In this document: piece by piece, positions 46,231 through 55,140 of the stretch
Layout of the letters: each line of letters starts with the position of its first letter
Position numbering within the stretch: position 1 is the stretch's first letter
Source: Comamonas sp. NLF-1-9
Lineage (GTDB): Bacteria > Pseudomonadota > Gammaproteobacteria > Burkholderiales > Burkholderiaceae_C
Assembly: GCF_019195435.1 (NCBI RefSeq)
Contig: NZ_CP078069.1
Coordinates: 1 to 64,000, forward strand
Direction: 5' to 3'
Length of the DNA stretch: 64,000 nucleotides
Program-made: the position numbers and the translations under genes
The notes under the pieces: generated by a model
Told to the model about the DNA's origin: nothing
What the model saw: the letters and a program-made list of their open reading frames with translations, nothing else
Database searches by the model: none

Positions 46231-46562
46231 GCAAGCAGGGCGTCGATCTTCTGCGCGCACTCGATGTCGGTGGCGGAGATGCCACCCACGTCGTGCGTGT
46301 TCAGCCGCACCGCGCAGCGGTCGTAGTGCACCGAGAGCTCGGGGTGGTGGTCCTGCGCGTGGGCGATGAAGGCCAGCGCGTTCACGAAGGCCATGGTTTC
46401 GAAGTAGTTGGCGAAGCGAAAGGTCTTCTCGATCGCCACGTCGGCGCCATCGCCTTGCAGGGTCCAGCCCGAGAGCCGGGCCAGGTGTGCTACCACTTCG
46501 GTAGCTGACAGCGCGCGCCGGGTTTGGCCGGACCAGTCTTTCTTGGGGAACATCGTCGTCAT
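46227..46562 (-). CDS. phhB: 4a-hydroxytetrahydrobiopterin dehydratase (pterin carbinolamine dehydratase)
   Basis: A 111-residue protein that recycles the pterin cofactor of aromatic hydroxylases; it also has a DCoH fold. The active-site histidines lie in AFIAHAQDHHPELSVHYDRC, and the end has LNTHDVGGISATDIE. Its ATG overlaps the M48 protease stop and its stop overlaps the rsgA start (ATGA both), a tight three-gene operon. No phenylalanine hydroxylase gene is in view. Confidence 0.93.
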   Translation of the reverse strand: MTTMFPKKDWSGQTRRALSATEVVAHLARLSGWTLQGDGADVAIEKTFRFANYFETMAFVNALAFIAHAQDHHPELSVHYDRCAVRLNTHDVGGISATDIECAQKIDALLA

Positions 46563-47848
46563 GGGGCAGCAACGGCCAGGTGCGCCAGGCGCTCGCTGGC
46601 CGGGGGGTGTGAGTAATAAAAGCGAGCGTACACCGGGTCGGGCGTGAGCGTAGAGGCGTTGTCCTGGTAGAGCTTGAGCAGCGCGCTGCGCAGGTCGGCG
46701 CCGCTGGTGTGCTGCACCGCATAGGCGTCGGCCTGGAACTCGTCGTGGCGCGACATCAGCGTGAACAGCGGCGTGACGAAGGTGGTGAACACCGGCACCG
46801 CCAGCATGAACAACAGCAGCGCCAGCGCGTTGTTGGGCGCGCTGCCATCGAGCGTGAGGTTGGGCTGCACGCCCAGCCCGGTGTAGAACCAGGTGCGCGT
46901 GGACAGCCAGCCCAGCAGCGCAAAGCCGAGCAGGCTCAGCGCAAACACGCCGACCATACGCCGCAGCACGTGCTTGTGCCTGAAGTGCCCGAGCTCATGC
47001 GCGAGCACCGCCTGCACCTCGTCGGGCGAGAGCTGGCGCAGCAGCGTGTCAAAGAACACCACCCGCTTGGCGTGGCCCAGGCCGGTGAAGTAGGCGTTGG
47101 CGTGCGCGCTGCGGCGGCTGCCGTCCATCACGAAAAAACCCTTGGCCTTGAAGCCGCAGCGCGCCATCAGCGCGGCCACGCGCTCTTTCAGCGCTTCATC
47201 TTGCAGCGGCTCGAAACGGTTGAACAGCGGCGCAATCCACAGCGGCCAGGCGACCATCATCACCAGGTTGAAGCCCACCACCACCGCCCAGGCCCAGAGC
47301 CACCACAGCGCGCCCGCGGCCTGCATGATCCACAGCACCAGCGCCGCCAGCGGCAGGCCGATGAGCGCGCCCAGCACGGTGGACTTGGCCAGATCGGCCA
47401 GCCACAGGCGGGGCGTCATGCGGTTGAAGCCGTGGCGCTGCTCGATCACGAAGGTCTGCCACCACTGCAGGGGCAGCTCGATGGCGCTGCCAATCAGCAT
47501 GAAGGCCGCCAGCAGCGCCAGCTGCTGCAGCATGCCGCCGCCCAGCCAAGCCAGCAGCGCCTGGTTCAGCGCATCGAGCCCGCCCAGCAGCGTCCAGCCG
47601 AGCACGACGGCGGCCGCAAGCGCCAGCTCCAGCAGGCCGAAGCGGGTCTTTTCGATGGTGTAGTCCGCCGCCCGCTGGTGCGCCGCCAGCGTGATGTGGC
47701 CGGCAAAATCGGCCGGCACCGCGCCTCTGTGGCGCGCCACGCTGCGGATCTGGCGGCTTGCCAGCCAGACCTTGAGCAGCAGGCCGAGCACCAGCGCGGC
47801 GGTAAACAGACAGGTGAAAAGCAGCGAGGGGGACAACAGCGAGGGCAT
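46559..47848 (-). CDS. M48 family metallopeptidase (Ste24-type)
   Basis: A 429-residue inner-membrane zinc protease. An N-terminal peptidase_M48_N membrane region with several hydrophobic segments precedes the HEXXH motif in VLAHELGHFRHKH and the downstream Glu ligand in RHDEFQADAYAV. Ste24-like bacterial enzymes take part in membrane protein quality control. First gene of the operon with phhB and rsgA, and divergent from orn. Confidence 0.92.
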   Translation of the reverse strand: MPSLLSPSLLFTCLFTAALVLGLLLKVWLASRQIRSVARHRGAVPADFAGHITLAAHQRAADYTIEKTRFGLLELALAAAVVLGWTLLGGLDALNQALLAWLGGGMLQQLALLAAFMLIGSAIELPLQWWQTFVIEQRHGFNRMTPRLWLADLAKSTVLGALIGLPLAALVLWIMQAAGALWWLWAWAVVVGFNLVMMVAWPLWIAPLFNRFEPLQDEALKERVAALMARCGFKAKGFFVMDGSRRSAHANAYFTGLGHAKRVVFFDTLLRQLSPDEVQAVLAHELGHFRHKHVLRRMVGVFALSLLGFALLGWLSTRTWFYTGLGVQPNLTLDGSAPNNALALLLFMLAVPVFTTFVTPLFTLMSRHDEFQADAYAVQHTSGADLRSALLKLYQDNASTLTPDPVYARFYYSHPPASERLAHLAVAAP

Positions 47849-47924
47849 CTGGCTTGGGAGTTTAGGGCAAGGCTGAACAAGCCCCTCGCGCGTCGCGCAC
47901 CCGGGCGCGGATCGGGCGATGGTT

Positions 47925-47930
47925 CACAAT
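47925..47930 (+). promoter_or_regulatory. Candidate -10 box for orn
   Basis: CACAAT lies 7 bases before the orn ATG with no Shine-Dalgarno, another possible leaderless start. Confidence 0.35.
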
Positions 47931-47937
47931 CGCGCCC

Positions 47938-48516
47938 ATGACTGAAACCGCACAATTTGCCCAGCCGCAGCTGGCCAAGTCCGATCAGAACCTGGTCTGG
48001 CTGGACTGCGAGATGTCGGGCCTCGACCCCGAAAAAGAGCGGCTGCTGGAGATTGCCGTCGTCGTCACCGGCCCGCAGCTCGCGCCGCGCGTGGAAGGGC
48101 CGGTGCTGGTGATCCACCAGAGCGACGCGCTGCTGGACGCGATGGACACCTGGAACAAGGGCACGCACGGCAAGAGCGGCCTGATCGACAAGGTGCGCGC
48201 CAGCACCCTGAGCGAAGCGCAAGCCGAGGCGCAGCTGCTGCAGTTCATCCAGCGCTACGTGCCCAAAAACACCACGCCGATGTGCGGCAACACCATAGGG
48301 CAGGACCGGCGCTTTCTCGTCAAATACATGCCGGCGCTGGAAGCCTATTTCCACTACCGCAACATCGACGTGAGCACGCTCAAGGAGCTGGCCAAGCGCT
48401 GGAAGCCCGGGGTGGCCGAGGCCTTCAAGAAGGCGCAAAAGCACACCGCGCTGGCCGACGTGCACGAATCCATCGACGAGCTGGAGCACTACCGCATGCA
48501 CTGGTTGCGCGATTGA
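47938..48516 (+). CDS. orn: Oligoribonuclease
   Basis: A 192-residue DEDDh 3'-5' exonuclease that degrades 2-nt RNAs, including pGpG from c-di-GMP breakdown. [20 protein letters not shown] holds the DE pair, [17 protein letters not shown] the next Asp, and [15 protein letters not shown] the His/Asp pair. The window also holds a full diguanylate cyclase and a GGDEF-type gene, so this enzyme would clear the end-product of that signalling. Confidence 0.97.
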   Translation: MTETAQFAQPQLAKSDQNLVWLDCEMSGLDPEKERLLEIAVVVTGPQLAPRVEGPVLVIHQSDALLDAMDTWNKGTHGKSGLIDKVRASTLSEAQAEAQLLQFIQRYVPKNTTPMCGNTIGQDRRFLVKYMPALEAYFHYRNIDVSTLKELAKRWKPGVAEAFKKAQKHTALADVHESIDELEHYRMHWLRD

Positions 48517-48553
48517 GCGCCGCGCGCCACTTGCGGGTAAACCCCTGGCGTGC

Positions 48554-48594
48554 GATAATCGCGGGCTTGCGCGAAATGCCTTCGCGCATTTTTT
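48554..48594 (+). terminator. Promoter-like box followed by a terminator hairpin in the orn-helicase gap
   Basis: GATAAT (48554-48559) is followed by GCGCGAA-ATGCC-TTCGCGC (48569-48587) and six T (48589-48594). It could be the orn terminator 50 bases after its stop, or a promoter-proximal attenuator giving a roughly 30-nt RNA ahead of the helicase gene. Confidence 0.65.
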
Positions 48595-48759
48595 GTGCAT
48601 CTCCCTTCTCACACCGGATTGCCGGCACGCCCGCGTGCTGGCGCAAACAATCCACCAGGGCGCCCTTTGCAGGGGCACCTTGTCTGCGTCAGATGGTTGA
48701 TGTTTTCATGAACCACTGACTCGGCTGCTGCGGGCAATATCCGCGCGGCCTCCTGCAGC

Positions 48760-50352
48760 ATGATCCATACCGCTTCCGCAGCGGGCGCTGACGCGCCTGC
48801 GACCGTTCCTTCCTGCGCGCCCGACGGCGGCTTTGCCGCCATGGGCCTCGTGCCCGAGCTGCTGCAGGCCATCACCGACATGGGCTACACCCAGCCCACG
48901 GCGGTGCAATCGCGCGCCATTCCGCTGGCCATGGGCCAGGGCGCCGACCACGCAGGTTTCATCGACCTGATGGTCTCCAGCCAGACCGGCAGCGGCAAGA
49001 CCGCGGCCTTTCTGCTGCCCGTGCTGCACACCCTGCAGCTGCAGCAGGAGCAGGCCAAGGCGGCAGAGCGCGCCGCCTTCGAGCGCGCCTGCGCCGAAGC
49101 CCAGGCCCAGGGCAAGCCCGCCCCCAAGCGCCCCAAGCGCAAGAACATGCTGTTGGCGCGCCACTTCGAGCCCGCCGTGCCCGGCGCGCTGGTGCTGTGT
49201 CCCACGCGCGAGCTCGCGCAGCAGGTGGCACACGACGCGATCGACCTGGTGCGCCATTGCAAGGGCCTGCGCATCGCCAGCGTGGTCGGCGGCATGCCTT
49301 ACCAGCGCCAGATCGCGCAGTTGCAAAACGCCAGCCTCGTGGTGGCTACGCCCGGGCGTCTGCTGGACTTGCAGCGCTCGGGGCAGATCAAGCTCGAAGA
49401 GGTGCAGTTCCTCGTCGTCGACGAGGCCGACCGCATGCTGGACCTGGGTTTCTCCGACGACCTGGCCGAAATCCACAGCCTCACCGCGCACCGGCGCCAG
49501 ACCATGATGTTCTCGGCCACGTTTGCGCCGCGCATCCAGCAGCTGGCCATGCGCGTGATGCACGAGGGCGGCACCGGCGTGCAGCGCATCCAGATCGACT
49601 CCCCGCAGGAAAAGCACGAAAACATCCGGCAGGTGCTCTACTGGGCCGACAACCCCAGGCACAAGCGCGCGCTGCTCGACCACTGGCTGCGTGATGCCGA
49701 GATCGACCAGGCCATCGTCTTTGCCAGCACCCAGATCGAGTGCGACGAACTCGCCCACGACCTGCAGCAGGCGGGCTTTTCCGCGGTGGCACTGCACGGT
49801 GCGCTCAGCCAGGGCCTGCGCAACCGCCGGCTGATGGCGCTGCGCCGTGGCCAGGTGCAAATCCTCGTGGCCACCGACGTGGCCGCGCGCGGCATCGACG
49901 TGCCCACCATCACCCACGTATTCAACTTCGGACTGCCGATGAAGGCCGAGGACTACACCCACCGCATCGGCCGCACCGGCCGCGCGGGGCGCCAGGGCCT
50001 GGCCGTGAGCTTTGCCGAGTTCCGCGACCGCCGGCGCATCTTCGACATCGAAGCCTTCACCCGCCAGCCGCTCGCCACCGCCGTGGTGCCCGGCCTGGAG
50101 CCCACGCAGCGCCCGCCCCAGCCCATGCGCGCGGGCCGTCCGGGCGGCGCTGGCCGCGGCCATGGCGGCGGCGCCCGCGCGGGCTTCGGCGCGCGCCGTG
50201 AGGGCGGCGCCTACCGCCGCGAGGGGCAAGCTGGCCCCAGGCCCGGCTTTGGCGGCCAGGGACGTGGCCAGGGTGAAGCCCGCCGCGGTCCGGCGCCGGG
50301 CCGCGCACGGCCGCTGGGCGCTGCGGCGCCGCGTTCGCGCGGCATGCGCTGA
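48760..50352 (+). CDS. DEAD-box ATP-dependent RNA helicase (RhlE-like)
   Basis: A 530-residue RNA helicase. Motif Q region GYTQPTAVQSRAIP, motif I SQTGSGKTAAF, Ia PTRELAQQ, II VVDEADRMLD, III FSATFAP, V ATDVAARGIDVP and VI HRIGRTGRAGR are intact. About 40 extra residues, including the basic stretch KPAPKRPKRKN, separate motifs I and Ia. The C-terminal 90 residues are Gly/Arg-rich, an RNA-binding tail. The start ATG has no good ribosome-binding site; the 243-base upstream gap carries a hairpin terminator. Confidence 0.93.
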   Translation: MIHTASAAGADAPATVPSCAPDGGFAAMGLVPELLQAITDMGYTQPTAVQSRAIPLAMGQGADHAGFIDLMVSSQTGSGKTAAFLLPVLHTLQLQQEQAKAAERAAFERACAEAQAQGKPAPKRPKRKNMLLARHFEPAVPGALVLCPTRELAQQVAHDAIDLVRHCKGLRIASVVGGMPYQRQIAQLQNASLVVATPGRLLDLQRSGQIKLEEVQFLVVDEADRMLDLGFSDDLAEIHSLTAHRRQTMMFSATFAPRIQQLAMRVMHEGGTGVQRIQIDSPQEKHENIRQVLYWADNPRHKRALLDHWLRDAEIDQAIVFASTQIECDELAHDLQQAGFSAVALHGALSQGLRNRRLMALRRGQVQILVATDVAARGIDVPTITHVFNFGLPMKAEDYTHRIGRTGRAGRQGLAVSFAEFRDRRRIFDIEAFTRQPLATAVVPGLEPTQRPPQPMRAGRPGGAGRGHGGGARAGFGARREGGAYRREGQAGPRPGFGGQGRGQGEARRGPAPGRARPLGAAAPRSRGMR

Positions 50353-50378
50353 GCGCGATAGCGGCCGCACCAGGCAAG

Positions 50379-50411
50379 ACCGGCACCGCAGGGCGGTGGC
50401 CGGTTTTTTTT
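50379..50411 (+). terminator. Intrinsic terminator of the DEAD-box helicase gene
   Basis: ACCGGCACCGC pairs with GCGGTGGCCGGT (one bulged base) around a 3-base loop and is followed by eight T. Confidence 0.85.
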
Positions 50412-50462
50412 CATTTCGGGCCGGTCTTCTCGCCAATAATGGCTTTCTGTCCGGAGAAAACC

Positions 50463-51929
50463 ATGTCCGCAGCACCCTCGTCTTCCGCCGACTTCGAAGC
50501 CATGTTCGACCTTGCCCCGGTCTCCCTGTGGCTGGAGGACTTCAGCGCGGTGCGCGCGCTGCTGCAGCGCTGGCGCGCGCAGGGCGTCACCGACCTGCGT
50601 GCCTTTCTGCGTGAAGACCCCGAGCGGGTGAGCGAATACGGCCGCGCCATCCGGGTGCTCAAGGTCAACCAGCGCTCGCTGGCGCTGTTCGGCGCGCCCG
50701 ACCAGCAGACCCTGGTCGACTCGCTGCACCAGGTGTTTCGCGACGACATGCTGGAGAACGTGCTCGACGAGATCAGCCAGCTCTGGGAGGGCGCGCTGGA
50801 GTTTGCCAACCAGACGGTGAACTACGCGCTCGACGGGCGCCGGCTTGACGTCCACATCCGCGGGCGCATCCTGCCCGGGCACGAATCGAGCTGGGACCGG
50901 GTGCTGATTTCGCTCGAAGACAACACCCGCGAGCAGCAGGCGCGCCGTCTGCTGCAAGACAGCGAGCGCCAGGCGCGGCTGCTGTTCGAGCATTCGCCGG
51001 TCTCGCTCTGGGTGGAGGACTTCAGCGCGGTCAAGCGCCTGCTCGACCAGATCCGCGAGCGCGGCATCGTCGATCTGAAGACCTTCCTCAAGGTGCACCC
51101 GGAGTTCATCGACCAGTGCATGCGCGAGATCCGCGTGATCGACGTCAACCGCACGACGCTGGCCATGTTCGGTGCTCCCAGCCGCCAGGCGCTGCTTGCC
51201 GGCCTGCACAAGATTTTCCAGGGCGAGATGCTCGACTCCTTCGGCGAACAATTGATCGACCTCTGGGAAGGCCGGCTGCTGCAGCAGCGCGAGGTGGTCA
51301 ACTACACCCTGGCGGGCACGCCGCTGAGCATCCACATGCAGTTCGTGGTGCAGGAAGACCACCGCGACGACTGGAGTCTGGTGCTGCTGTCGCTGGTGGA
51401 CATCACCGCGCGCAAGAAGGCCGAGGCTTATCTTGAATACCTGGGCAAGCACGACGTGCTGACCGGCTTGCGCAACCGTGCCTACTACATCGAGGAGCTC
51501 AACCGCCTGACGCGCAAGGGGCCGTGGCCGGTGGCGGTGATTGCGGTCGATCTCAACGGGCTCAAGCACGTCAACGACGAGCAGGGGCATGCGGCCGGCG
51601 ACGCCGTGCTGCGCCGCGCCGGCGAGGTGCTGGCCAAGGCGCTGGACACGCTGCCGGGCTGCGCCGCGCGCATCGGCGGCGACGAGTTTTGTGTGCTGCT
51701 GCCCGACGCCGACGAGCGCGCCGCCCAGGCGCTGATGGAGCGCCTGACCAGTCTGCAGGAGCTGAACAACCAGTACTACCCCGGCCAGCCGCTGCACTTC
51801 GCCATGGGCGTGGCGGTGGCGCGCGAGGGTGAGTCGCTGGAGACGGTGACCCACCGCGCCGACCGCGCGATGTACGCGGCCAAGCAGCGCTACTACGAGG
51901 CGGCCGGGGCAGATCGGCGCCGCGACTAG
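50463..51929 (+). CDS. Diguanylate cyclase with two tandem PAS-like sensor domains
   Basis: A 488-residue soluble protein. Two homologous sensor repeats lie at about residues 8-155 and 170-320, each beginning with F.L/HSPVSLWVEDFSAV and ending in a polar coil; they look like an internal duplication of a PAS-type domain. The GGDEF domain (about 325-485) has DVLTGLRNRAYY, the active site ARIGGDEFCVLLP, and ADRAMYAAK. The inhibitory RxxD site before GGDEF appears absent. Product: cyclic-di-GMP. ATG 50463 has GGAG 7 bases upstream. Confidence 0.9.
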   Translation: MSAAPSSSADFEAMFDLAPVSLWLEDFSAVRALLQRWRAQGVTDLRAFLREDPERVSEYGRAIRVLKVNQRSLALFGAPDQQTLVDSLHQVFRDDMLENVLDEISQLWEGALEFANQTVNYALDGRRLDVHIRGRILPGHESSWDRVLISLEDNTREQQARRLLQDSERQARLLFEHSPVSLWVEDFSAVKRLLDQIRERGIVDLKTFLKVHPEFIDQCMREIRVIDVNRTTLAMFGAPSRQALLAGLHKIFQGEMLDSFGEQLIDLWEGRLLQQREVVNYTLAGTPLSIHMQFVVQEDHRDDWSLVLLSLVDITARKKAEAYLEYLGKHDVLTGLRNRAYYIEELNRLTRKGPWPVAVIAVDLNGLKHVNDEQGHAAGDAVLRRAGEVLAKALDTLPGCAARIGGDEFCVLLPDADERAAQALMERLTSLQELNNQYYPGQPLHFAMGVAVAREGESLETVTHRADRAMYAAKQRYYEAAGADRRRD

Positions 51930-51945
51930 CGCGCGGCGCGCGCGC

Positions 51946-53178
51946 TCAACCGGTGATGTGGCGCCCCAGCTCCGGCCAGCGCCGGTGCAGATAAACCCAG
52001 GCCGCCAGGCCTATGCTCATCAGGAGCAGCGAGGCAAACGCCAGCCAGGCGGTGGAATGCATCGCCAGCGGCGCCACCACGCCCGCGACGAAGCCGTTGG
52101 CGGTCGATCCGACGAACATCTGCAGCGACGAGGCCATGCCGCGGCGCGCGGGCACGAGGTCAAGCACCAGCAGCGTCACCACCGGCACCATCAGCGCCCA
52201 GCCGAAGGAATAGATGCCTATGGGCAGCATCGCCCACCAGACGCTGGGCGCCAGCAGCAGGTTGGCGCCGAGGTTGACCACGCTGATGGTCACCATGATC
52301 ACGAAGCCGTGGCGGATCTGGCGCTTGGGCGCGACGCGCCCGGCCATGCGCCCGCTGACCCAGGCGCCGCCCATGATGCCGCAGATGTTGATCACGAAAA
52401 ACCAGAAGAACTGCCCCGGCTGCAGCTGCAGGTGCTGGCCAAGAAAGGCCGGCGCCGCCAGCACGTACAGGAACATGCCGTTGAAGGGCACGCCGCTGGC
52501 CAGCGCCAGCAGGATGAAGCGCGGGTTGCTGATCAGGCTCCAATAGCCCTGCAGCAGGTGCATCAGGCGCAGCGGCTGGCGCTTGTGCCCGGGCAGCGAT
52601 TCGGGCAGGGCGCGCCAGATGGTCAGCAGCAGCGCCGCGCCCACGCCGGTGAGAAACCAGAACACGCTCTGCCAGGGCAGGTGCTCCGACAGCCAACCGC
52701 CGACCATCGGTGCGATGGCCGGCGCCACGCCGAAGAAGATGGTCACCTGGCTCATCACGCGCTGGGCCTGGGCCGGCGGGAACAGGTCGCGGATGACCGC
52801 GCGCGACACCACGATGCCGCCGCCGGCCGACAAGCCTTGCACCGTGCGAAAGAAGATCAGCCAGCCGGTGGTCGGCGCGAGCGCGCAACCGGCCGAAGCC
52901 AGCGTGAAGATCGACAAGCCCCAGAGCACCACCGGCCGGCGCCCGAAGCTGTCCGAGAGCGAGCCGTGAAACAGCGCCATGAAGGCGAAGGCGAAGAGGT
53001 AGGCCGACAGCGTCTGCTGCATCTGCAGCGGCGTGGCGTCCAGGCCGCTGGCGATGGCCGGAAACGCCGGCAGATAGGTGTCGATGGCAAACGGCCCGAG
53101 CATGCCCAGCAGCGCGAGCAGGATGGACATGGCCCACAGCGGGCCGCGCCAGACGGGGGTGGCGACGTGGTCTTGCAT
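51946..53178 (-). CDS. Bcr/CflA family multidrug efflux MFS transporter
   Basis: A 410-residue twelve-helix major facilitator. The first loops read FAIDTYLPAFPAIA (the MDR-type motif of Bcr/CflA), then GSLSDSFGRRPVVLWG (motif A). Related proteins export bicyclomycin or chloramphenicol; substrate not set. ATG 53178 is chosen at the usual distance before the first membrane segment; longer frames upstream run into the tRNA terminator region. It is convergent with the diguanylate cyclase. Confidence 0.9.
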   Translation of the reverse strand: MQDHVATPVWRGPLWAMSILLALLGMLGPFAIDTYLPAFPAIASGLDATPLQMQQTLSAYLFAFAFMALFHGSLSDSFGRRPVVLWGLSIFTLASAGCALAPTTGWLIFFRTVQGLSAGGGIVVSRAVIRDLFPPAQAQRVMSQVTIFFGVAPAIAPMVGGWLSEHLPWQSVFWFLTGVGAALLLTIWRALPESLPGHKRQPLRLMHLLQGYWSLISNPRFILLALASGVPFNGMFLYVLAAPAFLGQHLQLQPGQFFWFFVINICGIMGGAWVSGRMAGRVAPKRQIRHGFVIMVTISVVNLGANLLLAPSVWWAMLPIGIYSFGWALMVPVVTLLVLDLVPARRGMASSLQMFVGSTANGFVAGVVAPLAMHSTAWLAFASLLLMSIGLAAWVYLHRRWPELGRHITG

Positions 53179-53265
53179 GGTTGGAATTCCTGGCCGCGGC
53201 GCGGGCGGCGCATCGCCTGCTTTGTACCTTGCCTGCAGGCGTTTGTCTTTTGGCGCGCGGGAAAC

Positions 53266-53297
53266 AAAAAACCCGCCACGCATGCGCCTGGCGGGTT
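53266..53297 (-). terminator. Intrinsic terminator after tRNA-Lys
   Basis: On the minus strand AACCCGCCA and TGGCGGGTT form a 9-bp stem followed by a run of T, about 14 bases beyond the tRNA 3' end. Confidence 0.8.
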
Positions 53298-53310
53298 GGA
53301 GTAAGTGTTC

Positions 53311-53386
53311 TGGTGGGCCCTGTAGGGATCGAACCTACGACAAACGGATTAAGAGTCCGCTGCTCTACCAACTGAGCTAAGAGCCC
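53311..53386 (-). tRNA. tRNA-Lys (anticodon CTT)
   Basis: The minus strand folds as a full cloverleaf: acceptor GGGCTCT paired with the 3' strand AGGGCCC (one G-T), D-arm with AGCTCAGTTGGTAGAGC, anticodon arm GCGGA-CTCTTAA-TCCGT with CTT, T-arm with GGTTCGATCCC, and an encoded CCA end. A terminator follows. Confidence 0.96.
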
Positions 53387-53451
53387 GTGGCGTCAAACGC
53401 CGAGCGCACGATTATGCACCAATTTTCAGCGGCCCACGGAAAGTTTTCGCG

Positions 53452-54429
53452 CTACATCAGCAGGTGTTCGCCCGCGTTGTCGCCGCCCAGAATCACGTAG
53501 TTCACCTTGCGGATGTCCAGCAGCTTCTTGCCGCCCGAATAGCTGATCGAGCTCTGGATGTCCTGCTCCATCTCGGTCAGTGTGTCGGCAAGCTTGCCCT
53601 TGATCGGCTCCAGGATGCGCTTGCCCTCCACATGGCGGTACTCGCCCTTGTTGAAGTCGCTGGCCGAGCCGTAGTACTCCTTGTACATCTGCCCGTCCAC
53701 CTCCACCGTCTTGCCGGGCGATTCCTCATGCCCCGCAAAAAGTGAGCCGACCATCACCATGGTGGCGCCAAAGCGGATGCTCTTGGCGATGTCGCCGTGG
53801 CTTCGGATGCCGCCGTCGGCAATGATGGGCTTGGTCGCCACGCGCGCGCACCACTTCAGCGCGCTCAGTTGCCAGCCGCCGGTGCCAAAGCCGGTTTTCA
53901 GCTTGGTGATGCAGACCTTGCCCGGGCCAATGCCCACCTTGGTCGCGTCCGCGCCCCAGTTTTCCAGGTCGATCACCGCCTCGGGCGTGCCCACGTTGCC
54001 CGCGATCACGAAGGTCTGGGGCAGGTGCTCCTTGAGGTAGCCGATCATCTCGCGCACGCTGTCGGCGTGGCCATGGGCGATGTCGATGGTGACGTAGTCG
54101 GGCGTGAGGCCCTCGGCCTTGAAGCGGTCCACGGTGTCGCGGTCGGCCTGCTTGACGCCCAGCGAGATCGAGGCGTAGCAGCCCTTGTCCTGCATGTCGC
54201 GCACGAACTGCACGTTGTCCAGGTCAAAGCGGTGCATCACGTAAAAATAGTCGTGCTGCGCCAGCCAGGCGCAGATTTTCTCGTCCACCACCGTCTTCAT
54301 GTTGGCCGGCACCACGGGCAGGCGAAAGCGCCGCCCGCCCAGCTCGGCGCTGGTGTCGCATTCCGAGCGGCTGTGCACGCGGCACTTGCGCGGCAGCAGC
54401 AGGATGTTGTCGTAGTCGAAGATTTCCAT
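53452..54429 (-). CDS. guaC: GMP reductase (GuaC2 type)
   Basis: Reduces GMP to IMP with NADPH, returning guanine nucleotides to the purine pool. It is a 325-residue TIM barrel with no CBS domains: [14 protein letters not shown] at the N-terminus, [17 protein letters not shown] carrying the catalytic Cys, [12 protein letters not shown], then the flap region [13 protein letters not shown]. The missing CBS domains and sequence set it apart from IMP dehydrogenase. Start ATG 54429 begins at the fold. A leader of about 150 bases with a terminator-like hairpin precedes it. Confidence 0.93.
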   Translation of the reverse strand: MEIFDYDNILLLPRKCRVHSRSECDTSAELGGRRFRLPVVPANMKTVVDEKICAWLAQHDYFYVMHRFDLDNVQFVRDMQDKGCYASISLGVKQADRDTVDRFKAEGLTPDYVTIDIAHGHADSVREMIGYLKEHLPQTFVIAGNVGTPEAVIDLENWGADATKVGIGPGKVCITKLKTGFGTGGWQLSALKWCARVATKPIIADGGIRSHGDIAKSIRFGATMVMVGSLFAGHEESPGKTVEVDGQMYKEYYGSASDFNKGEYRHVEGKRILEPIKGKLADTLTEMEQDIQSSISYSGGKKLLDIRKVNYVILGGDNAGEHLLM

Positions 54430-54556
54430 GAGGTTCCAAGCTCCTGTGAAAAGGCGCAGCCAAGTGATTTCAGCCGCGTGGGGCGCTTGGCCTGAAGACC
54501 GGTCTTGCGGATGCGCCGGCGCGTGCGGCGGCATCGAACCCCGCTTGCGCGGGCGC

Positions 54557-54600
54557 AAAAAACCGGGCGTCAAGAAACTTGGGCCCGGTGCCTGATTGTA
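54557..54600 (-). terminator. Terminator-like hairpin in the guaC leader, next to a -10-like box
   Basis: On the minus strand TACAAT (54595-54600) is followed within a few bases by ACCGGGC, a 14-base loop, GCCCGGT and six T. It may attenuate guaC transcription. Confidence 0.5.
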
Positions 54601-54726
54601 CCGGCTTGCGTGCCAGAGGCCTGCTCACCGCTGCCTCAGGCGCGCCAGGCCTGCAGCCCCGGCGCCAGCGCCACTGGCCGGGCGCGGCCAAGGGTTGTGC
54701 GGGGTTGTGCTCTCTTTGTTATAGCG

Positions 54727-54785
54727 ATTTTTCAGCATCAAAATCGGCATCTGGCGCTTTCCCTGATTGCGCAAGCAGCTCCTGG
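54727..54785 (-). repeat. Dispersed hairpin repeat, copy G
   Basis: On the minus strand GGAGCTGCTTGCGC, a loop, AAAGCGCCAGATGCCG and ATTTTGATGCTGAAAA match the family with decay. It lies free in the guaC-tyrosinase gap. Confidence 0.6.
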
Positions 54786-54860
54786 GATTGAAGCGATTTC
54801 TGCGGATTCTGAAACCAGGGAGCCAACCGGCGGACCAGGCAGGTAGGGGTGGGGTGTCTT

Positions 54861-54964
54861 GCTCCCTCCCCCGCTGGGGGAGGGTTGGGGTGGGGGCCGG
54901 CGCCCTATGGACGCCGCGCCCGCGCCGGCCCCCATCCCGGCCTCCCCCAATGGGGGAAGGAGCC
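54861..54964. repeat. REPIN-like inverted pair of REP elements
   Basis: The left arm (54861-54903) contains GCTCCCTCCCCCGCTGGGGG then AGGGTTGGGGTGGGGG; the right arm (54921-54964) is its reverse complement with a few changes. Each arm has its own small palindrome (CCCCC-GC-GGGGG). Head-to-head REP pairs about 100 bases long are the form moved by RAYT transposases. Confidence 0.75.
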
Positions 54965-55140
54965 CTGGCCGGGCAGGCGCTTGCCGTGGGCGTCGATCGT
55001 TTCGGCCCCCTCGGCAGTGGTCGGACGCAGCACAGGGGTCAGGCCGGCATTTGGCCGTCATCGGGCTGGCGCAAAGCCTGATGCGCTTACATTTGCGCGG
55101 CACGCCATCTTTCATCCCACTTTTTCCTGGAAAGCCGCCG

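Larger units (their letters stand above)
54430..55140. other. 710-base intergenic region between guaC and the tyrosinase gene
   Basis: No credible gene is seen. It holds the guaC leader hairpin, repeat copy G and a REPIN-like inverted pair. The stretch 54965-55140, before the tyrosinase start, shows no recognised promoter or operator. Confidence 0.7.

Noticed and set aside
46498..46530. GTAGCTGACAGCGCGCGCC at the phhB 5' end as a repeat copy
   Set aside because: It encodes conserved N-terminal residues and lacks the second arm and T-run, so chance similarity is likelier.
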